Source of the DNA: Bacillota bacterium
GTDB lineage: Bacteria > Bacillota > Clostridia > Lachnospirales > Bianqueaceae
Length of the DNA: 64,000 nucleotides
Assembly (NCBI GenBank): GCA_017442735.1
Contig: JAFRZE010000003.1
Span: 62,001-126,000 of the forward strand
Reading direction: 5' to 3'
Notes under the pieces: generated by a model
What the model saw: only the letters and a program-made list of their open reading frames with translations
What the model was told of the DNA's origin: nothing
Databases searched by the model: none
Shown here: positions 1-8,510 of the stretch, one piece after another
Layout: each line of letters begins with the position of its first letter
How positions within the stretch are numbered: position 1 is the first letter of the stretch
Translations under genes and position numbers: made by a program

Positions 1-34
1 ACTGAGAGTCAAAAGAAGAAACAGGATATAAAAA

Positions 35-51
35 GGAGCCTGAAAGGCTCC
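35..51. other. Short perfect hairpin without U-tract
   Basis: GGAGCCT and AGGCTCC flank a 3-base loop. No T-run follows, so it is not a classical terminator. It may be the 3' end structure of a transcript entering from the left edge. Confidence 0.3.
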
Positions 52-67
52 GGTTCAGAAGAGATAG

Positions 68-106
68 AAATGGCATGACTTATTGGGTCATGCCATTTTG
101 TTTTTT
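68..106 (+). terminator. Rho-independent terminator for a gene left of the window
   Basis: A 12-bp perfect inverted repeat (AAATGGCATGAC / GTCATGCCATTT) is followed by TGTTTTTT on the plus strand. The gene it ends lies outside the window. Confidence 0.75.
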
Positions 107-135
107 GAGGAACTTTGCCATCACTTGATTGTCGA

Positions 136-422
136 ATAGCAAGGTGAACTATTATTTTGAACTGACCTTGCTACCGTCGGGCTGTTGAATAGCAAGGTGA
201 GCCGCCTATTTTGACAAACCTTGCTATTAGAATAGCAAGGTAGATTATTTTTATGAATCAACCTTGCTACCGCTAGAGTGCCAAATAGCAAGGTGAATTG
301 CTTTTTTCTCCAAACCTTGCTACTGAAATAGCAAGGTGAACTATTATTTTGAACTGACCTTGCTACCGTCGGGCTGTTGAATAGCAAGGTGAGCCGCCTA
401 TTTTGCCAAATCTTGCTAGTTG
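136..422. repeat. Six hairpin repeats arranged as three 96-bp tandem units
   Basis: Six units of the form AATAGCAAGGT, about 20 bases, then ACCTTGCTA begin near 136, 188, 231, 284, 327 and 380. Spacing alternates between about 52 and 43 bases, so the true period is about 96 bp, with copies at about 136-230, 231-326 and 327-422. Copies one and three are almost identical; the middle copy has diverged in the loops but kept the stems. The last stem has one change (TCTTGCTA). Every unit can fold into a 9-bp hairpin on either strand. The array lies just past the 3' end of the minus-strand pseudouridine synthase gene. Confidence 0.85.
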
Positions 423-435
423 TGCACCAGGAGAG

Positions 436-1404
436 TTATTGATCCAGGTCTACCTGGACATCCGAAGGCAGGAAAGCCATGAAGTCTTCCGGCGGTGGGG
501 CGGTGATCTCCAGAGGCTCTTTCGTGAAGGGCTCCAGGCAGCGGATCTTCCAGGAATGAAGCATGGTGCGGGGAGCCGGCATGGAGGATATGGTGCCGGT
601 ATATTCCTGATATAGCTGATCGCCCAGGAGGGGATGGCCGAGATGGGCGAAGTGCGTGCGGATCTGGTGGGTCCGGCCGGTGAGGAGATGGATCTTGACC
701 AGGCTGATCTTTTCACCGGACACATCCAATACCTTGAGTACCTGGTATTCCGTACGTGCAGGTTTCCCGGACGGATCCGGTTTCATGAGGCGAAGAGGCC
801 GACCGTTTTCTCCCAGCGGCGTATTCTCTCTGGTTTCGAGAAGGGGCTGGTCGATCAGGCCGGCTCCTTCCATTTCTCCGAGGACTAACGCGAGATAGAT
901 TCGGGAAAGGGTGCCATCCGCGCGCTGCTTTTCCAGGATCGTGGCGGCGGGTGTGTTTCGGGTGACAGCGATGAGCCCGGACGTTTCCTTATCCAGCCGC
1001 CCGATCAGACGGACCGGCTCGGGATATAACGCCGCCAGATAATTGACCAGCGTATCATCATAATGACCATGTGCGGGATGGACTGCCATGCCGGAGGGCT
1101 TGTTGACCATCAATAGGTCATTGGAATGATAGAGGATGGAAAGATCACCTTCCGCGGGGACGACCGAAGGCCCCGTATCCGGCAGGGTGATCGTGATCTC
1201 GTCACCGGACAGGACAGGCGTTTTCATGGTAAAAAGGGGCTCAGCAGTCTTTCTCGCGGGTGACGCTTGAAAGACGAGAGCCCCTTTCAGGTTCAGAACG
1301 TGCCGGATCTGCCCGGCGCTTAAGAAACAGCGGTCTTTCAGGATCTGTCTCAGGGTAAGGCCCTGATCAGCTTCCGTGACGGTGTAGCGAATGATTTTTT
1401 CCAT
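436..1404 (-). CDS. RluA-family pseudouridine synthase
   Basis: 322-residue enzyme that should isomerise specific uridines in rRNA or tRNA to pseudouridine in the cytoplasm. The catalytic motif GRLDKETSGLI, with its nucleophilic Asp, is visible near the middle. An N-terminal stretch of about 80 residues with LTLRQILKDR resembles an S4-type RNA-binding segment. Further conserved RluA blocks are VNKPSGMAVHP and LLTGRTHQIRTHFAHLGHPLLGD. I start at the ATG at 1404 because an in-frame upstream ATG would lie inside the neighbouring gene and give a non-conserved extension. The start sits 1 base after the stop of the phosphatidyltransferase gene and lacks a good Shine-Dalgarno sequence, suggesting translational coupling. 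Which RluA/RluC/RluD-type target it modifies cannot be told from sequence alone. Confidence 0.93.
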   Translation of the reverse strand: MEKIIRYTVTEADQGLTLRQILKDRCFLSAGQIRHVLNLKGALVFQASPARKTAEPLFTMKTPVLSGDEITITLPDTGPSVVPAEGDLSILYHSNDLLMVNKPSGMAVHPAHGHYDDTLVNYLAALYPEPVRLIGRLDKETSGLIAVTRNTPAATILEKQRADGTLSRIYLALVLGEMEGAGLIDQPLLETRENTPLGENGRPLRLMKPDPSGKPARTEYQVLKVLDVSGEKISLVKIHLLTGRTHQIRTHFAHLGHPLLGDQLYQEYTGTISSMPAPRTMLHSWKIRCLEPFTKEPLEITAPPPEDFMAFLPSDVQVDLDQ

Positions 1405-1405
1405 G

Positions 1406-2053
1406 TTATTTATAGTCGTGGAGGGTCGGGTCTTCAGGGTCGGGGACGATCGGGTCCGGATCGATCTTCTTGCCTCTGTCATCGACAGTCAGCGTGCCTT
1501 CGGTCCTGCCGTGCCATATGCCCCAGTAATTGTGTGCGTAAAGCATCAGGGTGACGATCATCCAGGTCCCGCAGAAAACGACCAGCGAGAGACGGATGTT
1601 TTCGGGCATCTGAGGAAAGACCAAAAGGAGAAGCAGCGTACCGTCCGTAATACCGGTACCGACTTTACCATACCATTTCGCGCCGCCGAATTTGAGATGT
1701 TTCTTGCGGATCGTCACGGCGCCGGCAATGGCCATAAAAGCTTCTTTGATGAATTCGATGGCGAACAAATACCAGAGCATCGGGTACCGGATACCCAGAC
1801 AGATGACCGCCGCGCCTTGTGTAAACTTATCAGCGACGGGATCGAGCAGGATGCCCAGTTCGGATACCTGGTTGAAAGCTCTGGCTGCCTTGCCGTCCAG
1901 GAAATCGGAAACGATGGACAAAACGAGACATAAAACAGCCCCGCTGTGGTTACCGGTCAGGTACTGGTAAATGAAGATCGGTATCAGTACAAACCGGATA
2001 TATGTCAATATATTGGGAACATAGAACAGCTCCCTCTTTCTGAATCGAAGCAT
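1406..2053 (-). CDS. CDP-alcohol phosphatidyltransferase (PgsA-like)
   Basis: 215-residue membrane enzyme of phospholipid synthesis that transfers a phosphatidyl group from CDP-diacylglycerol to an alcohol, most likely glycerol-3-phosphate. The family signature D-x2-D-G-x2-A-R-x8-G-x3-D-x3-D is complete at D50, D53, G54, R58, G67, D71 and D75. Several hydrophobic segments follow. The C-terminus (about residues 185-215) is an unusual hydrophilic, Asp/Pro-rich tail. The ATG at 2053 is preceded by AAAGGG and by a good promoter at 2098-2126. It is the first gene of a two-gene operon with the pseudouridine synthase. The alcohol acceptor is inferred; phosphatidylserine or cardiolipin-type activity is possible. 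Confidence 0.88.
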   Translation of the reverse strand: MLRFRKRELFYVPNILTYIRFVLIPIFIYQYLTGNHSGAVLCLVLSIVSDFLDGKAARAFNQVSELGILLDPVADKFTQGAAVICLGIRYPMLWYLFAIEFIKEAFMAIAGAVTIRKKHLKFGGAKWYGKVGTGITDGTLLLLLVFPQMPENIRLSLVVFCGTWMIVTLMLYAHNYWGIWHGRTEGTLTVDDRGKKIDPDPIVPDPEDPTLHDYK

Positions 2054-2097
2054 GAAAACCCTTTCTTTTTTGCATCTGAAACAAAGCGAACATGACT

Positions 2098-2126
2098 ATT
2101 CTATCACGACGGGCGGGGTTCTGCAA
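2098..2126 (-). promoter_or_regulatory. Sigma-A promoter for the phosphatidyltransferase operon
   Basis: On the minus strand, TTGCAG (2121-2126) and TAGAAT (2098-2103) are separated by 17 bases, about 45 bases before the start codon. Confidence 0.7.
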
Positions 2127-2156
2127 GCAATCGAATTCTTAATTTATGGAAAATCA

Positions 2157-2185
2157 TTGCATATTTGGCGGAAAATCGGTATCAT
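2157..2185 (+). promoter_or_regulatory. Sigma-A promoter for the fucosidase
   Basis: TTGCAT (2157-2162), 17 bases, TATCAT (2180-2185), 31 bases ahead of the ATG at 2216. The spacing to the start supports the ATG at 2216 over an in-frame TTG at 2165, which would lie inside the promoter. Confidence 0.6.
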
Positions 2186-2215
2186 GGAGTCCAAGACTAT
2201 ATTTCAGGAGAGACC

Positions 2216-3904
2216 ATGAACATTCATTCTCATCTGCTGCCGGAAATGCAGCCTCAGCAAAAAACGGGGGCCGTGGATGAATCCGCGGTCATGGATAATA
2301 CGCTGTCCGGTTCATTTATCAGTCGAAACCTGCCGGAAAAACTCACCTGGCTGCAGGATGCCGGGATGGGATTATTTATCCACTGGTCAGTGGACGCTCA
2401 ATTGGGATGTGTCATCAGCCACACACTTGTCGGGGCCAGTGAGGATTATGTGGAACGCTTTTATACTGAACTGCCGAAAACGCTGGAGAAGGGAGAATGG
2501 GGTTTTGATCATCTCGCCAACCTGGCAAAGCTATGTGGTTTTCAGTATGCGGTCCTGACGACCAAGCATCACTGCGGCTTTTGCCTGTGGCCGTCGGAAA
2601 GCACGGATTTTCATGTGGGAAATACCGCTGTCGGAAAAGACCTGGTAGCCGAATACGCTGCGGCATTTCGCCGTCAGGGGATCAAGGTAGGCTTTTATTT
2701 CTCGCCGGAGGATTTCTGGTTTCTCCGGAAGATGGGACTTCCCATCACCCGCAGTCCCAAAGAACCATATTCGGAAGAGATCCATCGCGCATATCGCGCG
2801 CATCTGAAGATCCAGATGGAAGAGCTGATGGATCGCGGACCGGTGGACGTACTGTTTTTCGACGGCGGGGAAAGCATGATCGGAGAAGACAGGATCAGCC
2901 TGCAGCAATACTGTATGAATATCGCCTGGGACAGATGTCCGGAGGTGTTGATCACGAGGGGCGCGATCCCCACTCCGGAACAGCAATTGCCTGGTGTGGG
3001 GGCGGATCAGGCCTGGGAAGCCTGTATCACATTAGGAACAGCCTGGCAGTATCAGCCGACGAACGAGATCTACAAGACCGGTGCGCATGTCATCCGGCTC
3101 CTGGTGGATACCAGGGCCAAGGGCGGAGCGCTGCTGCTCAATATCGGACCGGACGCGAGAGGGATCCTTTGCCGGGAACAGGAGAATATTCTTCGCGAAC
3201 TGGCATTGTGGCACTTTATCAACGGGGAGTCGATCCATTCTGTAAGGCCGTGGGTGCTGGTCTCGGAAGAGGATGAGGAACGGACGATCTATCTTCTGAA
3301 GAAGAAAGAGGAAGATACCGTCTACGCGGTCATTTTCGGAGAGAAGGCGTGGGATCGCGGCCAGAGGAGAAAGATCACGCTTCATTCGGTGAAGGCGGGA
3401 GAGAAGACCACTGTTCAGGTATTGGGGCAGAACGGAGAAGAGACGGAATACCGGCCGGACCTGGATGCTAAGTCCTACTTTACACAGGAAGAGGACCGGT
3501 TGGTGATCGATGTCATGAATACCCAGCGGGTCTACTGCGGGATCCAGTGGAGGAATCCGCTGGTGCTGAAGCTGACGGATGTGAGACCGGCTTTCGTCCC
3601 GATGATGATCGAGCAGGGAGAAAGCAGTATTTATGGCGGCGAAGTCCTTCTGAAAGCCAATGTACGGGATATGGGAAGCTTTGAGTGCGCCTCTCTTCGC
3701 TTTGAATATCGTGTTTACCCGGGATTCGCGCTTTCCTCCTATGATGAAGGGTGGAAGAGCACGGATCCGGTCACGGTGAAGAAGCCGGGAAGCTATGAGA
3801 CTGTACTGGATGGTCTTAGTTCCGGCGTCACCTATCAGTGGAAGGCTATCCTGGAAAACAGACAAAACCGCATGCAGACAGAGATGGCGCTCTTTCATTT
3901 GTGA
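2216..3904 (+). CDS. GH29 alpha-L-fucosidase
   Basis: 562-residue glycoside hydrolase expected to release terminal alpha-L-fucose from host or plant glycans. Typical GH29 blocks are present: MGLFIHWSVD near the N-terminus, a VLTTKHHCGFCLWPS segment, and VDVLFFDGGES, where D216 is the expected catalytic nucleophile. A GGALLLNIGPD block follows, and the C-terminal third is beta-rich, as in the family's accessory domain. No signal peptide is visible, so it probably acts in the cytoplasm on imported oligosaccharides. The ATG at 2216 follows AGGAGA at a good distance. It has its own promoter and no co-oriented sugar transporter next to it. Activity on fucose versus a related 6-deoxysugar is inferred. 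Confidence 0.88.
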   Translation: MNIHSHLLPEMQPQQKTGAVDESAVMDNTLSGSFISRNLPEKLTWLQDAGMGLFIHWSVDAQLGCVISHTLVGASEDYVERFYTELPKTLEKGEWGFDHLANLAKLCGFQYAVLTTKHHCGFCLWPSESTDFHVGNTAVGKDLVAEYAAAFRRQGIKVGFYFSPEDFWFLRKMGLPITRSPKEPYSEEIHRAYRAHLKIQMEELMDRGPVDVLFFDGGESMIGEDRISLQQYCMNIAWDRCPEVLITRGAIPTPEQQLPGVGADQAWEACITLGTAWQYQPTNEIYKTGAHVIRLLVDTRAKGGALLLNIGPDARGILCREQENILRELALWHFINGESIHSVRPWVLVSEEDEERTIYLLKKKEEDTVYAVIFGEKAWDRGQRRKITLHSVKAGEKTTVQVLGQNGEETEYRPDLDAKSYFTQEEDRLVIDVMNTQRVYCGIQWRNPLVLKLTDVRPAFVPMMIEQGESSIYGGEVLLKANVRDMGSFECASLRFEYRVYPGFALSSYDEGWKSTDPVTVKKPGSYETVLDGLSSGVTYQWKAILENRQNRMQTEMALFHL

Positions 3905-3905
3905 G

Positions 3906-3934
3906 TTTACAATCAGCGGAAAAGAGTTTATAAT
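3906..3934 (+). promoter_or_regulatory. Sigma-A promoter of the RACo-like gene
   Basis: TTTACA (3906-3911), 17 bases, perfect TATAAT (3929-3934). It begins immediately after the fucosidase stop codon. Confidence 0.78.
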
Positions 3935-3948
3935 GGGAACATGTTCCC
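3935..3948. promoter_or_regulatory. Perfect 14-bp palindrome, candidate operator
   Basis: GGGAACATGTTCCC begins on the base after the -10 box and covers the expected transcription start. This is a classic place for a repressor dimer. No regulator gene is adjacent, so the protein that binds is unknown. Confidence 0.5.
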
Positions 3949-3977
3949 TTTAGGCCCCTTAAGGAAAGGAGTCAGCC

Positions 3978-5492
3978 GTGATTACTGTAACGATTCACCA
4001 GAAAGATCAGATTAGCAAGGTCCAGGCCGCACAGGGCGAGCTTATGCTGGACATCCTTCAGCGTGAACAGATTCCTGTCAGGACGCCATGCGGCGGAAGA
4101 GGTACCTGCCGGAAATGCCGTATCACCATGACGCAGACCAATCAGGTGACCGGCCAGATGGAGACAGTGCAGCACCGCGCCTGTACGACACAGGTGATGG
4201 AGGACTGCGATGTCTGGGTCCCGGACTACAGCAGCGGATATGAATTCCGTTATGAGGAAACGGCTAAGTCCGCGAAGGAAGAGGTATACCAGGCCGCGGT
4301 CGATCTCGGTACGACGACGATCGCCGTCCAGGTGATCGATCAGGAAGGGATCGTGGCTCTTTCAGGAACAAAGCTGAATGAACAGGAGATCTGCGGCGCG
4401 GATGTCATCAGCCGGATCAAGGCTTCGGGCGAAGGCAAGAGAGAACTGCTGACCGAACTTGTCCGGAAGGAAGTCGCCGGGATGCTGAAAGACTATCACT
4501 GTGAAAAAGTGGCGGTCTGCGGCAATACGACGATGCTGCATCTGTTCCTGGGCGTCGATCCGTCACCGATCGGTGTTTATCCCTTTACGCCTGTTTTTAC
4601 CGAGACAAAGGTAGTTTCCGGCAGCGAAGTGGGGCTGGACGCGGATACGGTCATCGTGCTGCCGTCTGCCTCCGGCTATATCGGAGCGGATACAGTCTGC
4701 GGCGTTCTGGCGCAGGACCTTTCCAAAGAGAGCGGGACGCTGCTCATCGACCTTGGGACCAACGGTGAAATGGTGCTTAGTTTCCGCGGGCAGATGTTCG
4801 CTGCTTCGACAGCGGCGGGACCCTGTCTGGAGGGAGCGGAGATCGAGTGCGGCATGGGCGGTACGCCCGGCGCGATCGCGCATGTGCGGCTGGCACCGCC
4901 GATGACAGGGTATCTGCGGCCTTTGATGGATGATTCCCCGTTCCAGATGAAGATCATCGACGCGGAATTCGCGGAAGGCATCTGCGGCAGCGGTCTGATC
5001 GATATCGTAGCGCTTTTACTGGAACTGGGCGTGATGACAAAAGACGGACAGTTCGTCAAAGATCAGCCGCCCGGACCGGCACGCACGGTAGCGCAGCGAA
5101 TCCGGGACGGAAAGCTTTATCTGACAGACACCGTCTACCTTTCCGAGCAGGATATCCGGAAATTCCAGCTGGCCAAGGCAGCGATCCGCGCAGGGATCGA
5201 GACCCTGCTGGAGGCGGCCGGCGCGAAAACGGATGATGTAGATGAAGTACTGATCGCGGGCGGACTTGGCTATTTCCTTCGGACCGAATCAGCAGTAAGA
5301 GCCGGTCTGATCCCGGAAGAACTTTCCGAGGAGATGGAAGCGGTCGGCAACGCCGCGCTGGAAGGCGCGCTGAAATGCCTGGATCCGGAAGTTCTGAAAG
5401 AGGCGGAGAAGATCGCGAAAGCTATTCAGGTGATCGATCTTTCCGCATTCAAGGGCTTTGAAAAACGCTGGATCGCATCCATGAATTTCTAA
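3978..5492 (+). CDS. RACo-like ferredoxin/ASKHA ATPase (DUF4445), corrinoid activation
   Basis: 504-residue protein related to the reductive activators of corrinoid methyltransferase systems (RACo, RamA), which use ATP and a low-potential electron to return inactive Co(II) to Co(I). The N-terminal 2Fe-2S ferredoxin domain carries cysteines C38, C44, C47 and C69 in the plant-type spacing. The rest is an ASKHA-fold domain with AVDLGTTTIAVQ, LLIDLGTNGEM and a C-terminal IAGGLGYF block. The start is GTG at 3978 behind AAAGGAG. No corrinoid protein or methyltransferase gene is in the window, so the partner must be elsewhere. The promoter carries a perfect palindrome over the start site, suggesting repressor control. 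Family call is firm; the specific partner is unknown. Confidence 0.87.
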   Translation: MITVTIHQKDQISKVQAAQGELMLDILQREQIPVRTPCGGRGTCRKCRITMTQTNQVTGQMETVQHRACTTQVMEDCDVWVPDYSSGYEFRYEETAKSAKEEVYQAAVDLGTTTIAVQVIDQEGIVALSGTKLNEQEICGADVISRIKASGEGKRELLTELVRKEVAGMLKDYHCEKVAVCGNTTMLHLFLGVDPSPIGVYPFTPVFTETKVVSGSEVGLDADTVIVLPSASGYIGADTVCGVLAQDLSKESGTLLIDLGTNGEMVLSFRGQMFAASTAAGPCLEGAEIECGMGGTPGAIAHVRLAPPMTGYLRPLMDDSPFQMKIIDAEFAEGICGSGLIDIVALLLELGVMTKDGQFVKDQPPGPARTVAQRIRDGKLYLTDTVYLSEQDIRKFQLAKAAIRAGIETLLEAAGAKTDDVDEVLIAGGLGYFLRTESAVRAGLIPEELSEEMEAVGNAALEGALKCLDPEVLKEAEKIAKAIQVIDLSAFKGFEKRWIASMNF

Positions 5493-5524
5493 AATAATAT
5501 ATTACTTATTACTAGGAGGCTCTC

Positions 5525-6412
5525 ATGAGTAAAGCGAAACGTCGCTGGGGCGACAGAAGAGACGCGACTTTGATCCGTGATCTGGACGGTCTTCATTTTA
5601 TCATGAATATCGTCTATGGCAAGAAGACCGAGAACGAAGCTTATATCTCACAGAATATCGATCTGACGGCCATGAATGAGTATCTGACCAGACTGAACTA
5701 TGATGGCATCGACTTCAAATATACATTTTTCCATATCATCGTAGCGGCCATCCTTAAAACCGTTTATCTTCGTCCCAAACTGAACCGCTTTATCGTCAAT
5801 GAGAATATGTATCAGCGTAATGTCGTAAGCGCGGCTTTTATCGTTAAGAAGATCTTCAGCGATGAAGGCGAGGAAGGTCTGGCCTTCCTGGAAGCCCACA
5901 CGGACGATACGCTGGAGAGCGTTCATAACCGAATCAAGGATATCGTCACAAAAGAACGCAAGCACCATGAAGGAAGCGCGAACCCGACTGAGGACGCGAT
6001 GAATTTCTTCGCGCAGAAACTGCCTCGTTTCCTGAGTAAGTCCTGTGTTCATTTTCTGATGTGGCTGGACAAACACGGCTGGGTGCCGCAGGCACTGATT
6101 TCTGATGATCCCAATCAGGCGTCTGTGCTGATCTCCAATCTGGGTTCCATTAAAATCAAATCCGGTTATCATCATCTGTCCAACTGGGGAACCACTTCCA
6201 TGTTCTGCATCGTAGGCGAGAAGGAGTGGCGCCCGATCTTCAGTCAGGACGGTTCGTATGTCATGCATGAATTCCTGGATCTGGGCATGACCGTGGATGA
6301 AAGACTGGCTGACGGATATTATTATTCCAAAAGCATCAAACTTTTGAAGTACCTCCTGGAACATCCGGAAGAGCTGGAAAAACCGCTGGAGGAGGAAGTC
6401 AGCTATGAGTAA
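5525..6412 (+). CDS. E2/CAT-like acyltransferase-fold protein lacking the catalytic His
   Basis: 295 residues resembling the catalytic domain of 2-oxo acid dehydrogenase E2 (chloramphenicol-acetyltransferase fold), with no lipoyl or peripheral-subunit-binding domain. Support comes from the core segments FFHIIVAAILKTV and ASVLISNLGSIKI, and from a C-terminal block GMTVDERLADG, where E2 proteins have DHRxxDG. The catalytic His is therefore Glu (E259). It either uses a different chemistry or is a non-catalytic partner. AGGAGG precedes the ATG. It overlaps the acyl-CoA ligase gene by 8 bases, so the two are co-translated and plausibly act together on an acyl group. No E1, E3 or lipoate genes are nearby, which argues against a role in a dehydrogenase complex. 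Confidence 0.72.
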   Translation: MSKAKRRWGDRRDATLIRDLDGLHFIMNIVYGKKTENEAYISQNIDLTAMNEYLTRLNYDGIDFKYTFFHIIVAAILKTVYLRPKLNRFIVNENMYQRNVVSAAFIVKKIFSDEGEEGLAFLEAHTDDTLESVHNRIKDIVTKERKHHEGSANPTEDAMNFFAQKLPRFLSKSCVHFLMWLDKHGWVPQALISDDPNQASVLISNLGSIKIKSGYHHLSNWGTTSMFCIVGEKEWRPIFSQDGSYVMHEFLDLGMTVDERLADGYYYSKSIKLLKYLLEHPEELEKPLEEEVSYE

Positions 6413-8438
6413 TGAAACAGCGGTTAACGCGTCACATCTTTTAGGGGCGTTCGATACGCCCATTACCGAGAGGATCCCGTGGGCAGCAAGCAAAGACCCG
6501 GAAGTTCCGCTTCATCTTGAATATTCTCAGTTGACCATGGCCGGCAGAGTCAAGGAAATGGTCGACAAATACCCGGGCTATATCGCGTATGAATTCATGG
6601 GCCGGGAGACGACCTATGCCGAAATGTGGACCAAGATCGAGGAATGCGCCAAATCCCTGAAAGCGATCGGTGTACGGGAAGGCGATCGGGTCACGATCTG
6701 TATGCCGAACTGCCCGCAGTGCCTGAATATGTTTTACGCGGTGAACCTGGTCGGCGCGGTAGCCAGCATGGTCCATCCGCTTTCCGCGGAGAGCGAGATC
6801 GCATTCTATCTGCGAGATTCCGCTTCGGTGGCGGCGCTGACGCTGGATCAGTTCTATCCCAAGTTTGAGAATGTAATGAAGGCAGTGGACCTGCCCGCTC
6901 TGATCGTAACTTCTGTCGCGGATGAACTGTCCGTCCCGATGAAAGTCGGATATTACCTTACCCAGGGAAGAAAGATCGCGTCCGTTCCCAGGAAACCGCG
7001 GATCGTTATGTGGAAAGATTTCCTGAAGAGAGGAAAGACGATCGAGATCTTTAAGGTAAAACGTCAGCCGGACGATCCGGCAGCGATCCTGTATTCCGGC
7101 GGCACCACCGGTGTTTCCAAAGGAATCGCGCTGTCCAACCTGAATTTCAACGCGCTGGCCGCGCAGGTTTACGCAACGAATCCCATCTTCACGCCCGGCG
7201 ATAAAATGCTGGCGGTCATGCCGATGTTCCACGGGTTTGGGCTGGGTGTTTCGATCCATACCATGATGGCCTTTGGCGGATATTGTATCCTGATCCCGCG
7301 TTTCAACGCGAAAACGTACGCGGAAATGCTGAGTAAATACAGGCCGAACTTCATCGCGGGCGTCCCGTCTCTTTATGAAGCACTGCTTCGGAATAATACC
7401 ATCGCGGACCTGGATCTTTCCTGCCTGAAAGGTGTATTCAGCGGCGGAGACTCGCTTTCCATCGAACTTAAAAAGCGTTTTGACGCGTTTTTGAAGGAGC
7501 ATCACGCACCGATCACTGTCCGTGAAGGATACGGTACCACCGAATGCGTCACGGCCAGCTGCCTGACCCCGATCCATAAGCAGAAGGAAGGCAGTATCGG
7601 AATTCCTTTCCCGGACACCTACTATAAGATCGTGAAGCCCGGCACGGAGGAAGAAGTTCCCTACGGAGAGGAAGGCGAGATCTGTCTGGCCGGTCCTTCC
7701 GTCATGCTGGAATATATCAATCAGCCGGAGGAGACAGCGGATACCCGCCGTGTCCACGCGGACGGGCTGACCTGGATCCATACCGGTGATCTGGGTATCA
7801 TGGATGACGAAGGCTTCATCTACTTCCGTCAGCGGATCAAACGAATGATCGTGACCAACGGCTACAACGTTTATCCTTCGCAGATGGAAAATGTGCTGGA
7901 CGGCAATGAATATGTCCAGATGAGCTGTGTGATCGGCGTCCCGGATCCGATCAAGGTGCAGAAGGTCAAGGCTTTTGTCGTGCTCAAAAAAGGTTATTCT
8001 CCCAATGAGAACGTGAAGAGCGCGATCATGGAATACTGCAAGAAACATATTGCTAAATACGCGCTGCCGTATGATATCGAATTCCGCGATGATCTTCCCA
8101 AAACGCTGGTAGGGAAAGTTGCCTACCGCGTACTGGAAGAAGAGGAACTTGCCAAGATCGAAAAAGAAAAGAATCTGGCCATGGAACGGGAAGACGCGCA
8201 GAAGGTCCTGGATGAGCGTCTGAAGGCGGAAGCCGAAGCGGAGAAAGCCAAACAGGAAGCCAAAGCCGCGGCGGAAAAAGCCGCCCGTGCCGCGAAAGCC
8301 GAAGAGCAGCGGATGGAAGCTGGGAAAAACTGGAATAAATTCACGGATGACGTGAAAAAAGCCTTCACACCGAAAGATACGGGTGAGAAGGTCGAAGAAA
8401 AGCCGGAAGCTTCCGAGGAGAACGAAGAAACAGAATAA
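6405..8438 (+). CDS. AMP-forming acyl-CoA ligase with charged C-terminal tail
   Basis: 677-residue member of the ANL superfamily, expected to activate a carboxylic (probably fatty) acid to the acyl-AMP and then acyl-CoA. The phosphate-binding loop YSGGTTGVSKG, the GYGTTE motif, the TGDLG hinge region and the C-terminal catalytic lysine in PKTLVGK (K571) are all present. Residues about 575-677 form an extra, highly charged Glu/Lys/Ala-rich tail predicted as a long helix or coiled coil, ending in an acidic stretch. Usual family members stop near residue 570. The gene overlaps the E2-like acyltransferase by 8 bases. Likely role: acyl activation for lipid synthesis or modification. The substrate is not determinable. 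Confidence 0.88.
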   Translation: MSNETAVNASHLLGAFDTPITERIPWAASKDPEVPLHLEYSQLTMAGRVKEMVDKYPGYIAYEFMGRETTYAEMWTKIEECAKSLKAIGVREGDRVTICMPNCPQCLNMFYAVNLVGAVASMVHPLSAESEIAFYLRDSASVAALTLDQFYPKFENVMKAVDLPALIVTSVADELSVPMKVGYYLTQGRKIASVPRKPRIVMWKDFLKRGKTIEIFKVKRQPDDPAAILYSGGTTGVSKGIALSNLNFNALAAQVYATNPIFTPGDKMLAVMPMFHGFGLGVSIHTMMAFGGYCILIPRFNAKTYAEMLSKYRPNFIAGVPSLYEALLRNNTIADLDLSCLKGVFSGGDSLSIELKKRFDAFLKEHHAPITVREGYGTTECVTASCLTPIHKQKEGSIGIPFPDTYYKIVKPGTEEEVPYGEEGEICLAGPSVMLEYINQPEETADTRRVHADGLTWIHTGDLGIMDDEGFIYFRQRIKRMIVTNGYNVYPSQMENVLDGNEYVQMSCVIGVPDPIKVQKVKAFVVLKKGYSPNENVKSAIMEYCKKHIAKYALPYDIEFRDDLPKTLVGKVAYRVLEEEELAKIEKEKNLAMEREDAQKVLDERLKAEAEAEKAKQEAKAAAEKAARAAKAEEQRMEAGKNWNKFTDDVKKAFTPKDTGEKVEEKPEASEENEETE

Positions 8439-8510
8439 GAAGTCAGAAATAGATTTGAGTCTTTTTTAAGTTTTTTCTTATCCGTCTCAAAGGATTAGGG
8501 ACTCCCAATT
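8439..8510. other. AT-rich spacer after the acyl-CoA ligase
   Basis: Downstream of the ligase stop there are T-rich stretches but no convincing stem-loop before the foldback repeat begins. The remaining 8807-8859 also shows no gene. Confidence 0.4.

Noticed and set aside
121-387. 88-codon minus-strand open frame with a 32-residue periodicity
   Set aside because: The period is a by-product of the 96-bp DNA repeat, a multiple of three. It has no ribosome binding site and the palindromic stems explain the sequence.
136-422. Possible CRISPR array
   Set aside because: The repeats are palindromic hairpins with similar loops and alternating 52/43 spacing, there are no unique spacers and no cas genes.
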